A DNA stretch of 64,000 nt, taken from NCBI RefSeq assembly GCF_000306785.1, contig NC_017955.1, positions 3,658,001 through 3,722,000 on the forward strand, written 5' to 3'. The DNA comes from Modestobacter italicus (GTDB taxonomy: Bacteria; Actinomycetota; Actinomycetes; Mycobacteriales; Geodermatophilaceae). Of this stretch, positions 19,321-26,960 are shown in pieces. Position 1 is the stretch's first letter, and every line of letters starts with the position of its first letter. Below the pieces are notes generated by a model, which saw only the letters and a program-made list of their open reading frames with translations, did no database searches and was not told the DNA's origin. A program made the position numbers and the translations under genes.

Positions 19321-20010
19321 ACGTCCTCCGCCGCTCAGGTGGCCACCAGGATGGCGGCTGTGTCAGCCCGACAGGCGTCAGGGACCCACCCGCACTGACA
19401 GGACAGCGTCTGTGCGCGGTCGACGATGAGGCGACCGGACTGGACGACAGCGGACTCGTCGGCTGATCGGTCAGCTCTGCCATTCGAAGTGCCTGCCGTG
19501 ATTGACCGCACGGGATCTCAACGACGTGGACAGGGTCCGGCTCTTGCGGCGCGCGGAGGCTTCCGGCTCAGCCTGACGGCGCCAATGCGGATATGGACGC
19601 CGATGTCCGGCTCGGCGTCGTCGTACTAGAGCAAGGAAGGTCGGTGATCGCAGAACTGCGGAACGACTGGGCCGTCCAGACACGTACGCACCGGAGCGAG
19701 CATCAGGAGTGCCGTTGACGAGTCGACAACTCATCGGCGGCGATCACCTCTGATGAGAGGTCGCGCCCATCGGTGCAGCGCTGGGTGGCTTTCGGGTGAT
19801 CAAGACGCCACGGTCGGTGACAGCTCGCAACGCCCGGACGCTCGGCCGTCCACCTGCGTTTACATCGTAAACGGACGAGGTAGGGAGGCCGAGCACTGCA
19901 CGGGCTCTCCGACCGCCGCGGTTCTGGAGCGCCTGCGCTTGGGCTGCATGCGCCGGCATTTGGCGCACAACCGCACGCCGCATATCGCGCGGCCCGTTCG
20001 AGGAGCTCCC
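19321..20010. other. Intergenic region, no convincing gene
   Basis: About 690 bases of mixed composition with only short overlapping frames of unnatural amino-acid make-up. It holds one palindromic site at 19858-19872 and the leader of the TM-helix gene. No tRNA, repeat array or terminator was recognised. Confidence 0.6.
19858..19872. promoter_or_regulatory. Palindrome GTTTAC-ATC-GTAAAC
   Basis: A perfect 6-3-6 inverted repeat about 140 bases upstream of the TM-helix gene. Near-identical sites occur at 30665-30679 and 30959-30973. The GTTT half followed 17 bases later by GGTAGG also resembles a SigB/SigF-type promoter, so it may be a stress-sigma promoter, an operator, or both. Confidence 0.45.
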
Positions 20011-20742
20011 CTGAAGAGCATCAGCCAGTCATTTCGAGACGTACTCGACACAGTCATCCAGTTCTTGCCGAAGCTGGTCGCCTTTCTGGTCATCCTGATC
20101 GTCGGCTATCTCATCGCCAAGGTCCTGCAGAAGGTCGTCAACAAGGTCCTCGAGCGAGTGGGTTTTGATCACGCTGTAGAGCGCGGCGGAGTCAAGAAGG
20201 CACTGGAGAGGAGCCAGTACGACGCTTCGGACATCCTGGCGAAACTGGTCTTCTACGCGGTCATGCTCTTCGTCTTGTCGACTGCCTTCGGTGTGTTCGG
20301 CCCCAACCCGATCAGTACCTACCTGACCGCGGTCATCGGCTACCTCCCGAAGGTCTTCGTGGCCATTCTGATCCTCGTGATCGCCTCTGCGATAGCTGCT
20401 GGTGTCAAGCTGTTGCTCGAGGGCACGCTTGGCGGGCTCTCTTACGGCAAGGTGCTGGCCAACGGCGCCTCCATCGTCATCATCGCGCTCGGCATCATCG
20501 CTGCGCTGAACCAGCTGCAGATCGCGCAGAACGTGGTCAACGCAGTGCTGTACGCCTCGCTCGCCGCATTGGTCGGGGTCGTCATCGTGGCCGTCGGTGG
20601 CGGCGGGATCGCCCCCATGCGCCAGCGTTGGGAGACCACGTTGGCCAAGGTCGAGAGCGAGGCGCCGCGGGCGAAGCAGGTCGCGTCGGGCACCGACCCG
20701 GTCGCGGCTGTCCGCAGCGAAGCTCGCCGGCACTCCGGCTGA
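20011..20742 (+). CDS. TM-helix-repeat membrane protein (mechanosensitive-channel-like)
   Basis: About 243 residues with four or five hydrophobic segments. Two copies of a conserved TM-helix pattern are clear: FLPKLVAFLVILIVGYLIAK near residue 20 and YLPKVFVAILILVIASAIAA near 120, each followed by an amphipathic helix. This is the conserved TM-helix family found alone or at the front of MscS-type channels; the MscS beta domain is absent. The start is taken as CTG at 20011 because GAGGAG sits six bases ahead, while the open frame extends upstream to an ATG at 19948 without a clear binding site. Likely an osmotic or envelope-stress protein, in keeping with its neighbours. Confidence 0.8.
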   Translation: MKSISQSFRDVLDTVIQFLPKLVAFLVILIVGYLIAKVLQKVVNKVLERVGFDHAVERGGVKKALERSQYDASDILAKLVFYAVMLFVLSTAFGVFGPNPISTYLTAVIGYLPKVFVAILILVIASAIAAGVKLLLEGTLGGLSYGKVLANGASIVIIALGIIAALNQLQIAQNVVNAVLYASLAALVGVVIVAVGGGGIAPMRQRWETTLAKVESEAPRAKQVASGTDPVAAVRSEARRHSG

Positions 20743-20831
20743 CGTAACGGGCCGGCGGACGACATGGGCGTCCGCTGGCTCGGTCGGCTGCCACCGACCG
20801 TTGTCCGCAGTGGCGACCTGCAGGGGAGATC

Positions 20832-21110
20832 GTGACTCGCCCACGCCGACACACCGATGAGAGCGCACGTCAGCGCACCTCAGTCCTCTTGTGGCAAGAC
20901 CGAGCACTGTGCGCGCAGATCGACCCGGAGGTGTTCTTCCCGGCCAGAGGTGAGTCGACTCGCACGGCGAAGGACGTGTGCGCCGCGTGCCCGGTCATGG
21001 GCCGATGTCTTGACCAGGCCCTCGCGGACGACGAGCGATACGGAGTCTGGGGTGGACTGTCCGAACGGGAGCGCCGAGCCCTCCAAAGACACCTGAGCTC
21101 CGGGGGATGA
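20832..21110 (+). CDS. WhiB-family iron-sulfur transcriptional regulator
   Basis: A 92-residue Wbl protein. The four cluster-binding cysteines are Cys27, Cys50, Cys53 and Cys59 (C-x22-C-x2-C-x5-C), and the GVWGG beta-turn lies at residues 71-75, followed by a basic tail (SERERRALQRHL). Wbl proteins bind a 4Fe-4S cluster and act with a primary sigma factor at target promoters in response to redox or developmental signals. The GTG start follows CAGGGGAGATC. Which Wbl subclass it belongs to is not resolved. Confidence 0.93.
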   Translation: MTRPRRHTDESARQRTSVLLWQDRALCAQIDPEVFFPARGESTRTAKDVCAACPVMGRCLDQALADDERYGVWGGLSERERRALQRHLSSGG

Positions 21111-21388
21111 CGCCTCCGACCGCATGTGCCGGCAGGAGGCCGGGCGGAGGCTCGAGGCCTGAACGATCCCGTCGACCGAGGACGGCGGTCTCATCCAGCT
21201 CCGGCATGGCCAGACTGAGCGACGTTCGTTCTGGGAACGGCTCATCGATCTTAAGGCCCGCGTGCCCCCAAGTGGGTAGTGGCAGGAACAGATGGGCACG
21301 CCGCGCTCCAGCCGCGCTGCCGTTGGGCCGACAGCTGAGTGGATGGGGCGCCAGCCCCGCCCGTTCATCGAGCGTTGAGGAGACAGGC

Positions 21389-22939
21389 ATGGCGAGGCGA
21401 TGCCCCGGCGTACCTCAATGGGTGCGTCGTCCCCCGGGTCTCGTCGCCCAGGCCCGTCAGGTCCTCCTCGGGTGCGCCCTTCTCGCTCTGGCGTTGACTG
21501 CGGTCGGGCAGGCGGTGTCCGGAGCTCGCGGTTCATCACTGACCCTCGTGTTGACGGCGACCGTCGTCTTGGCGGCCTCCTGGCTGTGGCGCTACCGAAC
21601 GGAGGCTGCGCCGCTTGCCTTGGACGCTGTCGAGATGCTCGCGACAGCAGCGTTCGCCGTCGCCTGCCCCGATCCCGCTATTGCCTTCGGTTTCGCCTTC
21701 TCGGCGTCCTGGCTGCGGATGCTCTTCGGCTCCTCGCGGCAGGCTGTGGTGTACGGCCTGGGGATTGTGCTCGCCATCGGCGCGGCCGTGCCCCTGTGGG
21801 AACACTTCCCGGGGCATGCCGGGACCTTCGTCAGGGCAGGTGCGCTGGGTGCACTGCCAGTGCTGTTCCTGACCATCACCGTTGCCCGCTACCTGGCCGT
21901 GATCCTCTTCAGCCATGAGCAGTCACAGGAGCGCGACGCGGCCTTGCTGCGGTTCGGCAACCGACTGATGGACGTCACCGAGCGCAGCGACATCATCAAG
22001 CACGCGTGGGTCGCCATCGAGCAGATCTGCCGGTCAACTCCAGGCCTGCGCGCGATCGTCGTTCGGCAGTCGACTCAGGACGTGATGGTGCTCGGCTCTG
22101 CCGGCGATCTGCGCCACCCGCCGACCGCCTTGCCGAGCGGACTGCTGCCCACGGCCGTCGCGCCCGGGGCCGTCCAGCCGTTGAACGATGTCGGGCCGCT
22201 GAGCCAGGCGGTCGGCCTCGCCGGGCACTGGGTGGCGATCGGCATGCCGAGACAAGCGGGGGATTTCGTGCTCCTCGGTTGTCCGGGACGGGTCCCGACC
22301 GACGGAGTGGTCGCCGTGCAGTCGTTGCTGAACCAGCTGGCTCTGGCATTGCAGGCGAGCGACGCGCATGAGGCGCTGTGGACGCAGGCACGCACCGACA
22401 GTCTCACCGGCCTGGCCAACCGTGCGGCGTTCTCGTCCGCCCTGGCATCCCATCTGGATCGGGGCACGAGCGCAGCGACGCTGTTGCTCCTCGACCTGGA
22501 TGACTTCAAGGCGGTGAACGACAAGTTCGGGCATGCCGTGGGTGACGAGCTTCTGCGTCATGTGGCCGATCGCCTGCGCGCGGCAACGCGCCCGACTGAC
22601 GTGTGTGCCCGCTTGGGCGGTGACGAGTTCGCCGTGCTGCTGACCGAGAGCAATGCGGCTTTCGCTCGCGCAATCGCGGAGCGCCTCATCGCACAGGTCT
22701 CCACGCCCGTCACGCTCTGCGGACGGGGCGTCCACATCGGTGTCAGCATCGGCGTCGCTTGTTCGACGCCTGGCATCACCGACCAGGATCTGGTTCATCG
22801 GGCGGATCTCGCGATGTACGAAGCCAAGGGCAAGGGGAAGAACCGAGTCCACACCTTCGATCTGTCGAATGTTCCGCTGTTCTCCACTGCCCTCGATCGG
22901 GCGCATGCGCCGGACCCGCTGTTGTCTCAGCTCCGCTAG
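21389..22939 (+). CDS. Membrane-bound diguanylate cyclase (GGDEF)
   Basis: A 516-residue protein with five or six N-terminal membrane helices (about residues 18-180, rich in Ala/Leu/Val), a GAF-like linker region (~190-330) and a GGDEF domain (~340-505). The signature is intact: RLGGDEFAVLL with GGDEF at 410-414, preceded by DSLTGLANRAAF and LLLLDLDDFKAVND. No EAL domain and no RxxD inhibitory site are obvious. It should make c-di-GMP from GTP at the membrane. The ATG is supported by TTGAGGAGAC nine bases ahead. It lies alone between WhiB and a gene-poor stretch. Confidence 0.9.
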   Translation: MARRCPGVPQWVRRPPGLVAQARQVLLGCALLALALTAVGQAVSGARGSSLTLVLTATVVLAASWLWRYRTEAAPLALDAVEMLATAAFAVACPDPAIAFGFAFSASWLRMLFGSSRQAVVYGLGIVLAIGAAVPLWEHFPGHAGTFVRAGALGALPVLFLTITVARYLAVILFSHEQSQERDAALLRFGNRLMDVTERSDIIKHAWVAIEQICRSTPGLRAIVVRQSTQDVMVLGSAGDLRHPPTALPSGLLPTAVAPGAVQPLNDVGPLSQAVGLAGHWVAIGMPRQAGDFVLLGCPGRVPTDGVVAVQSLLNQLALALQASDAHEALWTQARTDSLTGLANRAAFSSALASHLDRGTSAATLLLLDLDDFKAVNDKFGHAVGDELLRHVADRLRAATRPTDVCARLGGDEFAVLLTESNAAFARAIAERLIAQVSTPVTLCGRGVHIGVSIGVACSTPGITDQDLVHRADLAMYEAKGKGKNRVHTFDLSNVPLFSTALDRAHAPDPLLSQLR

Positions 22940-23757
22940 CTGTGCTCACCTGAGCGGTTATGACGCCACTGGCAGGCGGCCGACCGCCAAGTCCGGTGTG
23001 GCCGCGGTGATGGTTGTGACGGTGCAGTCAGGGACCGTAGGCCCCGGCGCGCTCGGCGTCGCCGTCGTAGGCGGCGGCGTAGGCCCACTCGTCGGCAGCC
23101 GCCGAACTCGGGAGAAATGCCCTCGGTGATCCGCCGGTCCAGGCAGTCCCACGTGCGGCGCGGTGAGCGGGGCCGGCTCGGGCGGTCGTGCATTCCAGCC
23201 TCGCCCTGTTCAAGGTAGCCATCGGCCCAGCCCCCGGCGTTGATGCCGAGATCTGCAACCGCTCGGCCGTCGGCGCCGAGCCCAGACTGCCTCGACGACG
23301 CAGCGGGCAAGCAGAAGTCGACCAGGAGGGATCAAGGTGGCCTGAGCGTGGGACACGAGGCCTCCAGGATGAGTAGCCGTTTCCTGAACAGCTCCATGTC
23401 TCACTCGGAGGTCTTCCTCCTGTCACCTGCCAGCGTCACCAGTGTCCGTCGTCAGTGCAGCTGGCGCTCCCTCGCCTTCCCAACGGGACCTCTGCAACGC
23501 CTGACGACATGCCGGTCCCGCTTCCTGAGCAAGTACGTCCTCCTCGTTCGGCACGACCGCGATCAGGACACCCCCGCTCAGCCGCTTCTCGGAAGAAGCT
23601 GGATTTGTCGTCGACGTTGAGCCGGCCTCGCGGCAATGCTGTTCGGGACGGCGTCGTCCACCCCGGGGCGGGGTGAGTCTCGCCCGTGCCTCCTCCGCGA
23701 GCTGGCGGGCCGCGATGACAGACGCCGGTTCGGGCAGCTTCGGAGAAGCGTCAGGCA
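22940..23757. other. Gene-poor stretch with decayed coding traces
   Basis: About 800 bases without an intact recognisable gene. Minus-strand fragments with natural composition appear in different frames (CLDRRITEGISPEFGG, then DEWAYAAAYDGDAERAGAY around 23030-23150), as expected from a decayed gene. The right part holds the possible coupled frame listed separately. Confidence 0.45.
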
Positions 23758-23758
23758 T
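23423..23758 (-). pseudogene. Possible decayed gene coupled to the anti-sigma-like gene
   Basis: An ATG at 23758 overlaps the stop of the gene before it (TGATG). Its first 31 residues (MPDASPKLPEPASVIAARQL and on) look like real protein. The frame then turns unnatural, while a neighbouring frame shows RGRLNVDDKSSFFREAAERG. This suggests a small gene broken by a frameshift near 23660. Family unknown. Confidence 0.3.
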
Positions 23759-24771
23759 CAGTAGCCGAGCTGTTGCATGCACTGCTGCTCAAAGGCTTGC
23801 ACCTGCGCCTGCTCGGCGCTGCTGAGCGGCTCGGGTCCGAAGGGGCCGTCGACCACCTCGTAGGCATCGGGACCGAACAGCTGAACGGTGAAGCCGAGTG
23901 GCTCCAAACAGGTCTTCATGCGCTCGCCGAACTGAGCCGGGTCCCCCGTAGGAGTTCGGGGTGCGGCCCGGTCGGCCAGCAGTCGACCGGGTGTGGTCGG
24001 GGTCGGCTTGGCAACCGTCTTTCCACCACGTAGGACGTGCAGCTCGCCGGCATCCGCGGTGAGGGGGGTCTGCACGGTGCCCATCAGTACGCCGTCCACG
24101 GCCGGAAGTGCGGTGAAGGTGCGGACGAGGGCGCCGGTGACGTCGCGGTCGAGGCTCGGCGAGTACTCGGCTCGGTCACCCGGCAGGCTCAGGACGAGCA
24201 AGGTACCGGCGAGTTGGCGTGAGTCGATCAACGTGATCGGTTGGCTGGCACCCCCGGGCGCCGGATCTGCAGCAAGGGCGAGTTCGTCGGGTGCGGCGTC
24301 GGCCTCACCGATGAACCAGGCCCACGCCTGTCGGCCGTCCACCTCTGCCATGACCACAGCCCACCGCTCTCCGGGCACCTCGCCGGCGAACACGACGTGC
24401 CTTGATGCAACGGGAGACGAGAGCTCGGCACCGCCGGCGCCGAGCGGGCCACTCCACTGCAGGTCCCGGACACCGGCCACGAACTGTGCGTCGTCGGCGA
24501 GGGAGCCCCGGACCGGTACGTCGTAGAGACCGTTGGCTCGCGTTGTCGGGGCCGCTACAGATCCATCGGTCCGGTCACCGGGGACCAGTGAGGCGACTCC
24601 CACCCCGATCAGGGCGACGGCTACGACAACCGCCGCCCAACTGGCACGAGCCCGACGTTCTCGGCGCACCTCGGCAATTGCCTGCTCGGCCGTCGCGGTT
24701 CCTCGCCCGTGACCCACCTGATCGGCGAGGCGAGCGAAGGCGGCGCGGATGTCGCTGTCAAGGTCGTTCAT
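23758..24771 (-). CDS. Single-pass membrane protein, probable anti-sigma factor
   Basis: A 337-residue protein with a cytoplasmic N-terminal segment (~50 residues, DLDSDIRAAFARLADQVGHG), one transmembrane helix (SWAAVVVAVALIGVGVASLV, about 44-63) and a ~270-residue extracytoplasmic domain without a motif I recognise, ending in FGERMKTCLEPLGF and QAFEQQCMQQLGY with two cysteines. Its start overlaps the stop of the ECF sigma gene by four bases (ATGA), the usual arrangement of a sigma factor and its membrane regulator. It has no zinc-binding HxxxCxxC motif. The anti-sigma role is inferred from context and topology. Confidence 0.75.
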   Translation of the reverse strand: MNDLDSDIRAAFARLADQVGHGRGTATAEQAIAEVRRERRARASWAAVVVAVALIGVGVASLVPGDRTDGSVAAPTTRANGLYDVPVRGSLADDAQFVAGVRDLQWSGPLGAGGAELSSPVASRHVVFAGEVPGERWAVVMAEVDGRQAWAWFIGEADAAPDELALAADPAPGGASQPITLIDSRQLAGTLLVLSLPGDRAEYSPSLDRDVTGALVRTFTALPAVDGVLMGTVQTPLTADAGELHVLRGGKTVAKPTPTTPGRLLADRAAPRTPTGDPAQFGERMKTCLEPLGFTVQLFGPDAYEVVDGPFGPEPLSSAEQAQVQAFEQQCMQQLGY

Positions 24772-25295
24772 GTCGGCCTCCGGGACGAGAGCGGTGTCTG
24801 GGGTCGTGCAGCTGCGGGCCGGAGCTGTGTCCGCAAGGCGGCGAGCCCGCGAGCAGCCTGGGTGCTGACCGTGCTGGTCGAGCAGCTCAGCACGCGCGCG
24901 GTCTCGGCCTCGGTGAGGTCTTCGTAGAAGCGCAGGACTAGGACGGCACGCATCCGCGGCGGAAGAAGTCGTAGAGCCGCGCGCAGCTCGTCGCTGACCG
25001 CGTGAGCCTGTTGAGGGTCGGCACCTGCTCGATCCGGGATGGTGTCGATGACCTGCTCCCCTGTCATCAGCCGACGCCGCCAGCTGATGTGCGAGGTGAC
25101 CACCACCCGGCGCACGTACGCCAGCGGCGACTCGGCCTTGGCCACCCGGGACCAGTGTCGGTGCGCCTTCACCAGCGCCGTCTGCACCAGGTCCTCGGCG
25201 TGGCCGTGGTCACCGGTCAAGAGATATGCGGTGCGTAGCAGTTGCCGTTCGTGCGCCACCACGAAGGCGGTGAACTCATCGTCCCGCGCGCTCAT
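24768..25295 (-). CDS. ECF sigma factor, SigE-family (SigE/SigM-like)
   Basis: A 175-residue two-domain sigma factor: region 2 (EFTAFVVAHERQLLRTAYLL, GHAEDLVQTALVKAHRHW) at about residues 6-70 and region 4 (LPPRMRAVLVLRFYEDLTEA, then TARVLSCSTSTVSTQAARGL) at about 105-160. The SRVAKAESPLAYVRRVVV block is typical of the actinobacterial SigE family (TIGR02983). The ATG at 25295 is preferred over a longer open frame with no family sequence. It is co-translated with the downstream membrane protein that probably holds it inactive. Confidence 0.9.
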   Translation of the reverse strand: MSARDDEFTAFVVAHERQLLRTAYLLTGDHGHAEDLVQTALVKAHRHWSRVAKAESPLAYVRRVVVTSHISWRRRLMTGEQVIDTIPDRAGADPQQAHAVSDELRAALRLLPPRMRAVLVLRFYEDLTEAETARVLSCSTSTVSTQAARGLAALRTQLRPAAARPQTPLSSRRPT

Positions 25296-25964
25296 CCCGC
25301 TCCCGTCTCTGTGTGCCCACACCCAGGAGACGCGGTGAGCGCGCTGAAAACCCGACACGGACTGAGTCACGAACAGGTAACGAAACACGCCGCACTCGGC
25401 CGTCACGTCGCCAGCTCGCCGTGGTCGACAGGGAGCCGGTTCCCCAGGCCCCTTCCTCAGCGCTGTACACATCGATGACGCACTCGAAGTGCAGTGGCCC
25501 GGTCTCTATGCCTTCCGTCTCATGCTGGCCGAGGCGACGACCTTGCGCGCGCAGTCAAAGGCGATGCACTGCTCACTCCGGTAAGACGCCGATCGACGTC
25601 ATGCCGACCTCCGCGACTGCGTGCTGCCTGAGCCCCGACTGACGCACGAGAGCGTGGCCAGCGGGGACAGATGACCCCGCTGCAGTGCGGATACTGCTCG
25701 TTCAGCGCCTCAATGCGGGGGCGGCGGTGACGGCACGGCTCGGTGGCCGACGGCCTCATGCGGCAAGAGGTGCGGACGACTGATGTCGAAAGGGAGATGT
25801 GCTGACTGAGATTGAGGACGAGGTCTAGTGCCATGCGCGAGTTCCGGTGGCGATCATGTCCACGCCGGCGCACCATCAAAGGCCTCAAGTGCGCATCAGC
25901 TGGCCTGCCATCACCAGATGTCTGCACATCCTCGACGATCCAGCTGACGTGTGCTTTGGGAGCA
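25296..25964. other. Intergenic region between divergent genes
   Basis: Roughly 670 bases separating the sigma gene (minus) from the kinase gene (plus). I see no natural-looking coding frame, repeat or RNA gene. It presumably holds both promoters. Confidence 0.55.
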
Positions 25965-26423
25965 ATGACCAGCGACCTGCCTGAAGCCTGGCCCCTGCAG
26001 CCACCGCCGGACACGAGCGGAGCGGCTCAGACGTGGCGTTGGCAGATCAGCAAGCCCGCTCAGCTGACAGCGGCGCGCAATCAGCTTCGCGAGGCGCTGG
26101 GCGTCGTCGCGATCCCCGCGAGCGCTGACCAGGACGACATCGACCGGCTGCTGCTCGCATTCGAGGAGTTGGCTTCGAACGGGCTTCGGCACGGTGGGCC
26201 GCCGGTGCGTGTGACCGTGGCCGATGGTGAGAACGGGTGGCTCATCGACGTCGACGACGATCGTGTCGATCACGCGCCGCTTCCCGCAGTCGATCGTGAC
26301 CCCGCCCTCGGGGGCCTCGGACTGCCGTTGATCTCCCGCTTGTCCGAGGAAGTCGGTTGGGCGGTGGTCGGCTCGCGAAAACACGTCTGGGCTCGTCTGC
26401 GAGCAACGCCCTCAGAAGCTTAG
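25965..26423 (+). CDS. RsbW-type serine kinase / HATPase (anti-sigma)
   Basis: A 152-residue GHKL ATPase-only protein. The N box is FEELASNGLRHGG, the G1 region is VDDDRVDHAPLP and the G2 region is LGGLGLPLISRLSEEVGW; the C-terminus ends with a KHVWARL strand typical of actinobacterial HATPase_c_2 proteins. In partner-switching systems such kinases bind a sigma factor or phosphorylate a STAS antagonist. No STAS gene is present in the window, though two PP2C phosphatases lie close by. The ATG at 25965 has GGGAGC upstream. Confidence 0.85.
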   Translation: MTSDLPEAWPLQPPPDTSGAAQTWRWQISKPAQLTAARNQLREALGVVAIPASADQDDIDRLLLAFEELASNGLRHGGPPVRVTVADGENGWLIDVDDDRVDHAPLPAVDRDPALGGLGLPLISRLSEEVGWAVVGSRKHVWARLRATPSEA

Positions 26424-26472
26424 CCTGCAGGCTCTCGCGACTACGGCCGATCGGTCAGCTGTCGACGGGTCC

Positions 26473-26910
26473 TCACGCGTGCGCTGACGGGCCTACGTCG
26501 AACTCCGCGAGCAGTCGCCGCAAGATCGAGACCCGCCGCGCACCGAGCGACTTCTCCAACGCCATCAACGTCCGATAGCCAGCGATCGCGAACTCACGGC
26601 CCTGCTTCGTGAGGGTGACCAGCCGTCCGTTACGCCGCGCAGGATCGTCTCCCACTTCGAGGAGGCCCACGCGGCACAGCCCGTTGACCAACTCGTGTGT
26701 CGCCTGGCGCGAGTTGCCGAGCCGTCGGGCCAGCTCCGACGGCGACACGCCGTCCTCCTCCAGGTATGCGAACACCAACGACTGGGCGGGACTGAGTCGC
26801 GGCCAGCCCTGGTGCTCGAGCTCCTGGAGCAGCTGGGCGTCGAACCATCGGCTCGCCAGCAGCAGCAGGCGAGCCAGGGGCGGCTCCGGACCGAACGTCC
26901 CATCCGACAC
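26473..26910 (-). CDS. MarR-family transcriptional regulator
   Basis: A 145-residue winged-helix protein: LSPAQSLVFAYLEEDGVSPS, the recognition helix region ELARRLGNSRQATHELVNGL, the wing (DDPARRNGRLVTLTKQG) and a C-terminal dimerisation helix. It belongs to the MarR superfamily but is not close to OhrR. It diverges from the PAS-GAF-phosphatase gene with 50 bases between, so it may control that gene. The effector is unknown. Confidence 0.85.
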   Translation of the reverse strand: MSDGTFGPEPPLARLLLLASRWFDAQLLQELEHQGWPRLSPAQSLVFAYLEEDGVSPSELARRLGNSRQATHELVNGLCRVGLLEVGDDPARRNGRLVTLTKQGREFAIAGYRTLMALEKSLGARRVSILRRLLAEFDVGPSAHA

Positions 26911-26960
26911 CTCTTCAGGCTAGTCACGGCCCCCAGGACGTCAGGGAGCCTGACGGTGAG

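Noticed and set aside
25296-25964. Small genes in the ECF-kinase gap
   Set aside because: Several frames of 60-110 codons exist, but all have unnatural composition and no binding sites.
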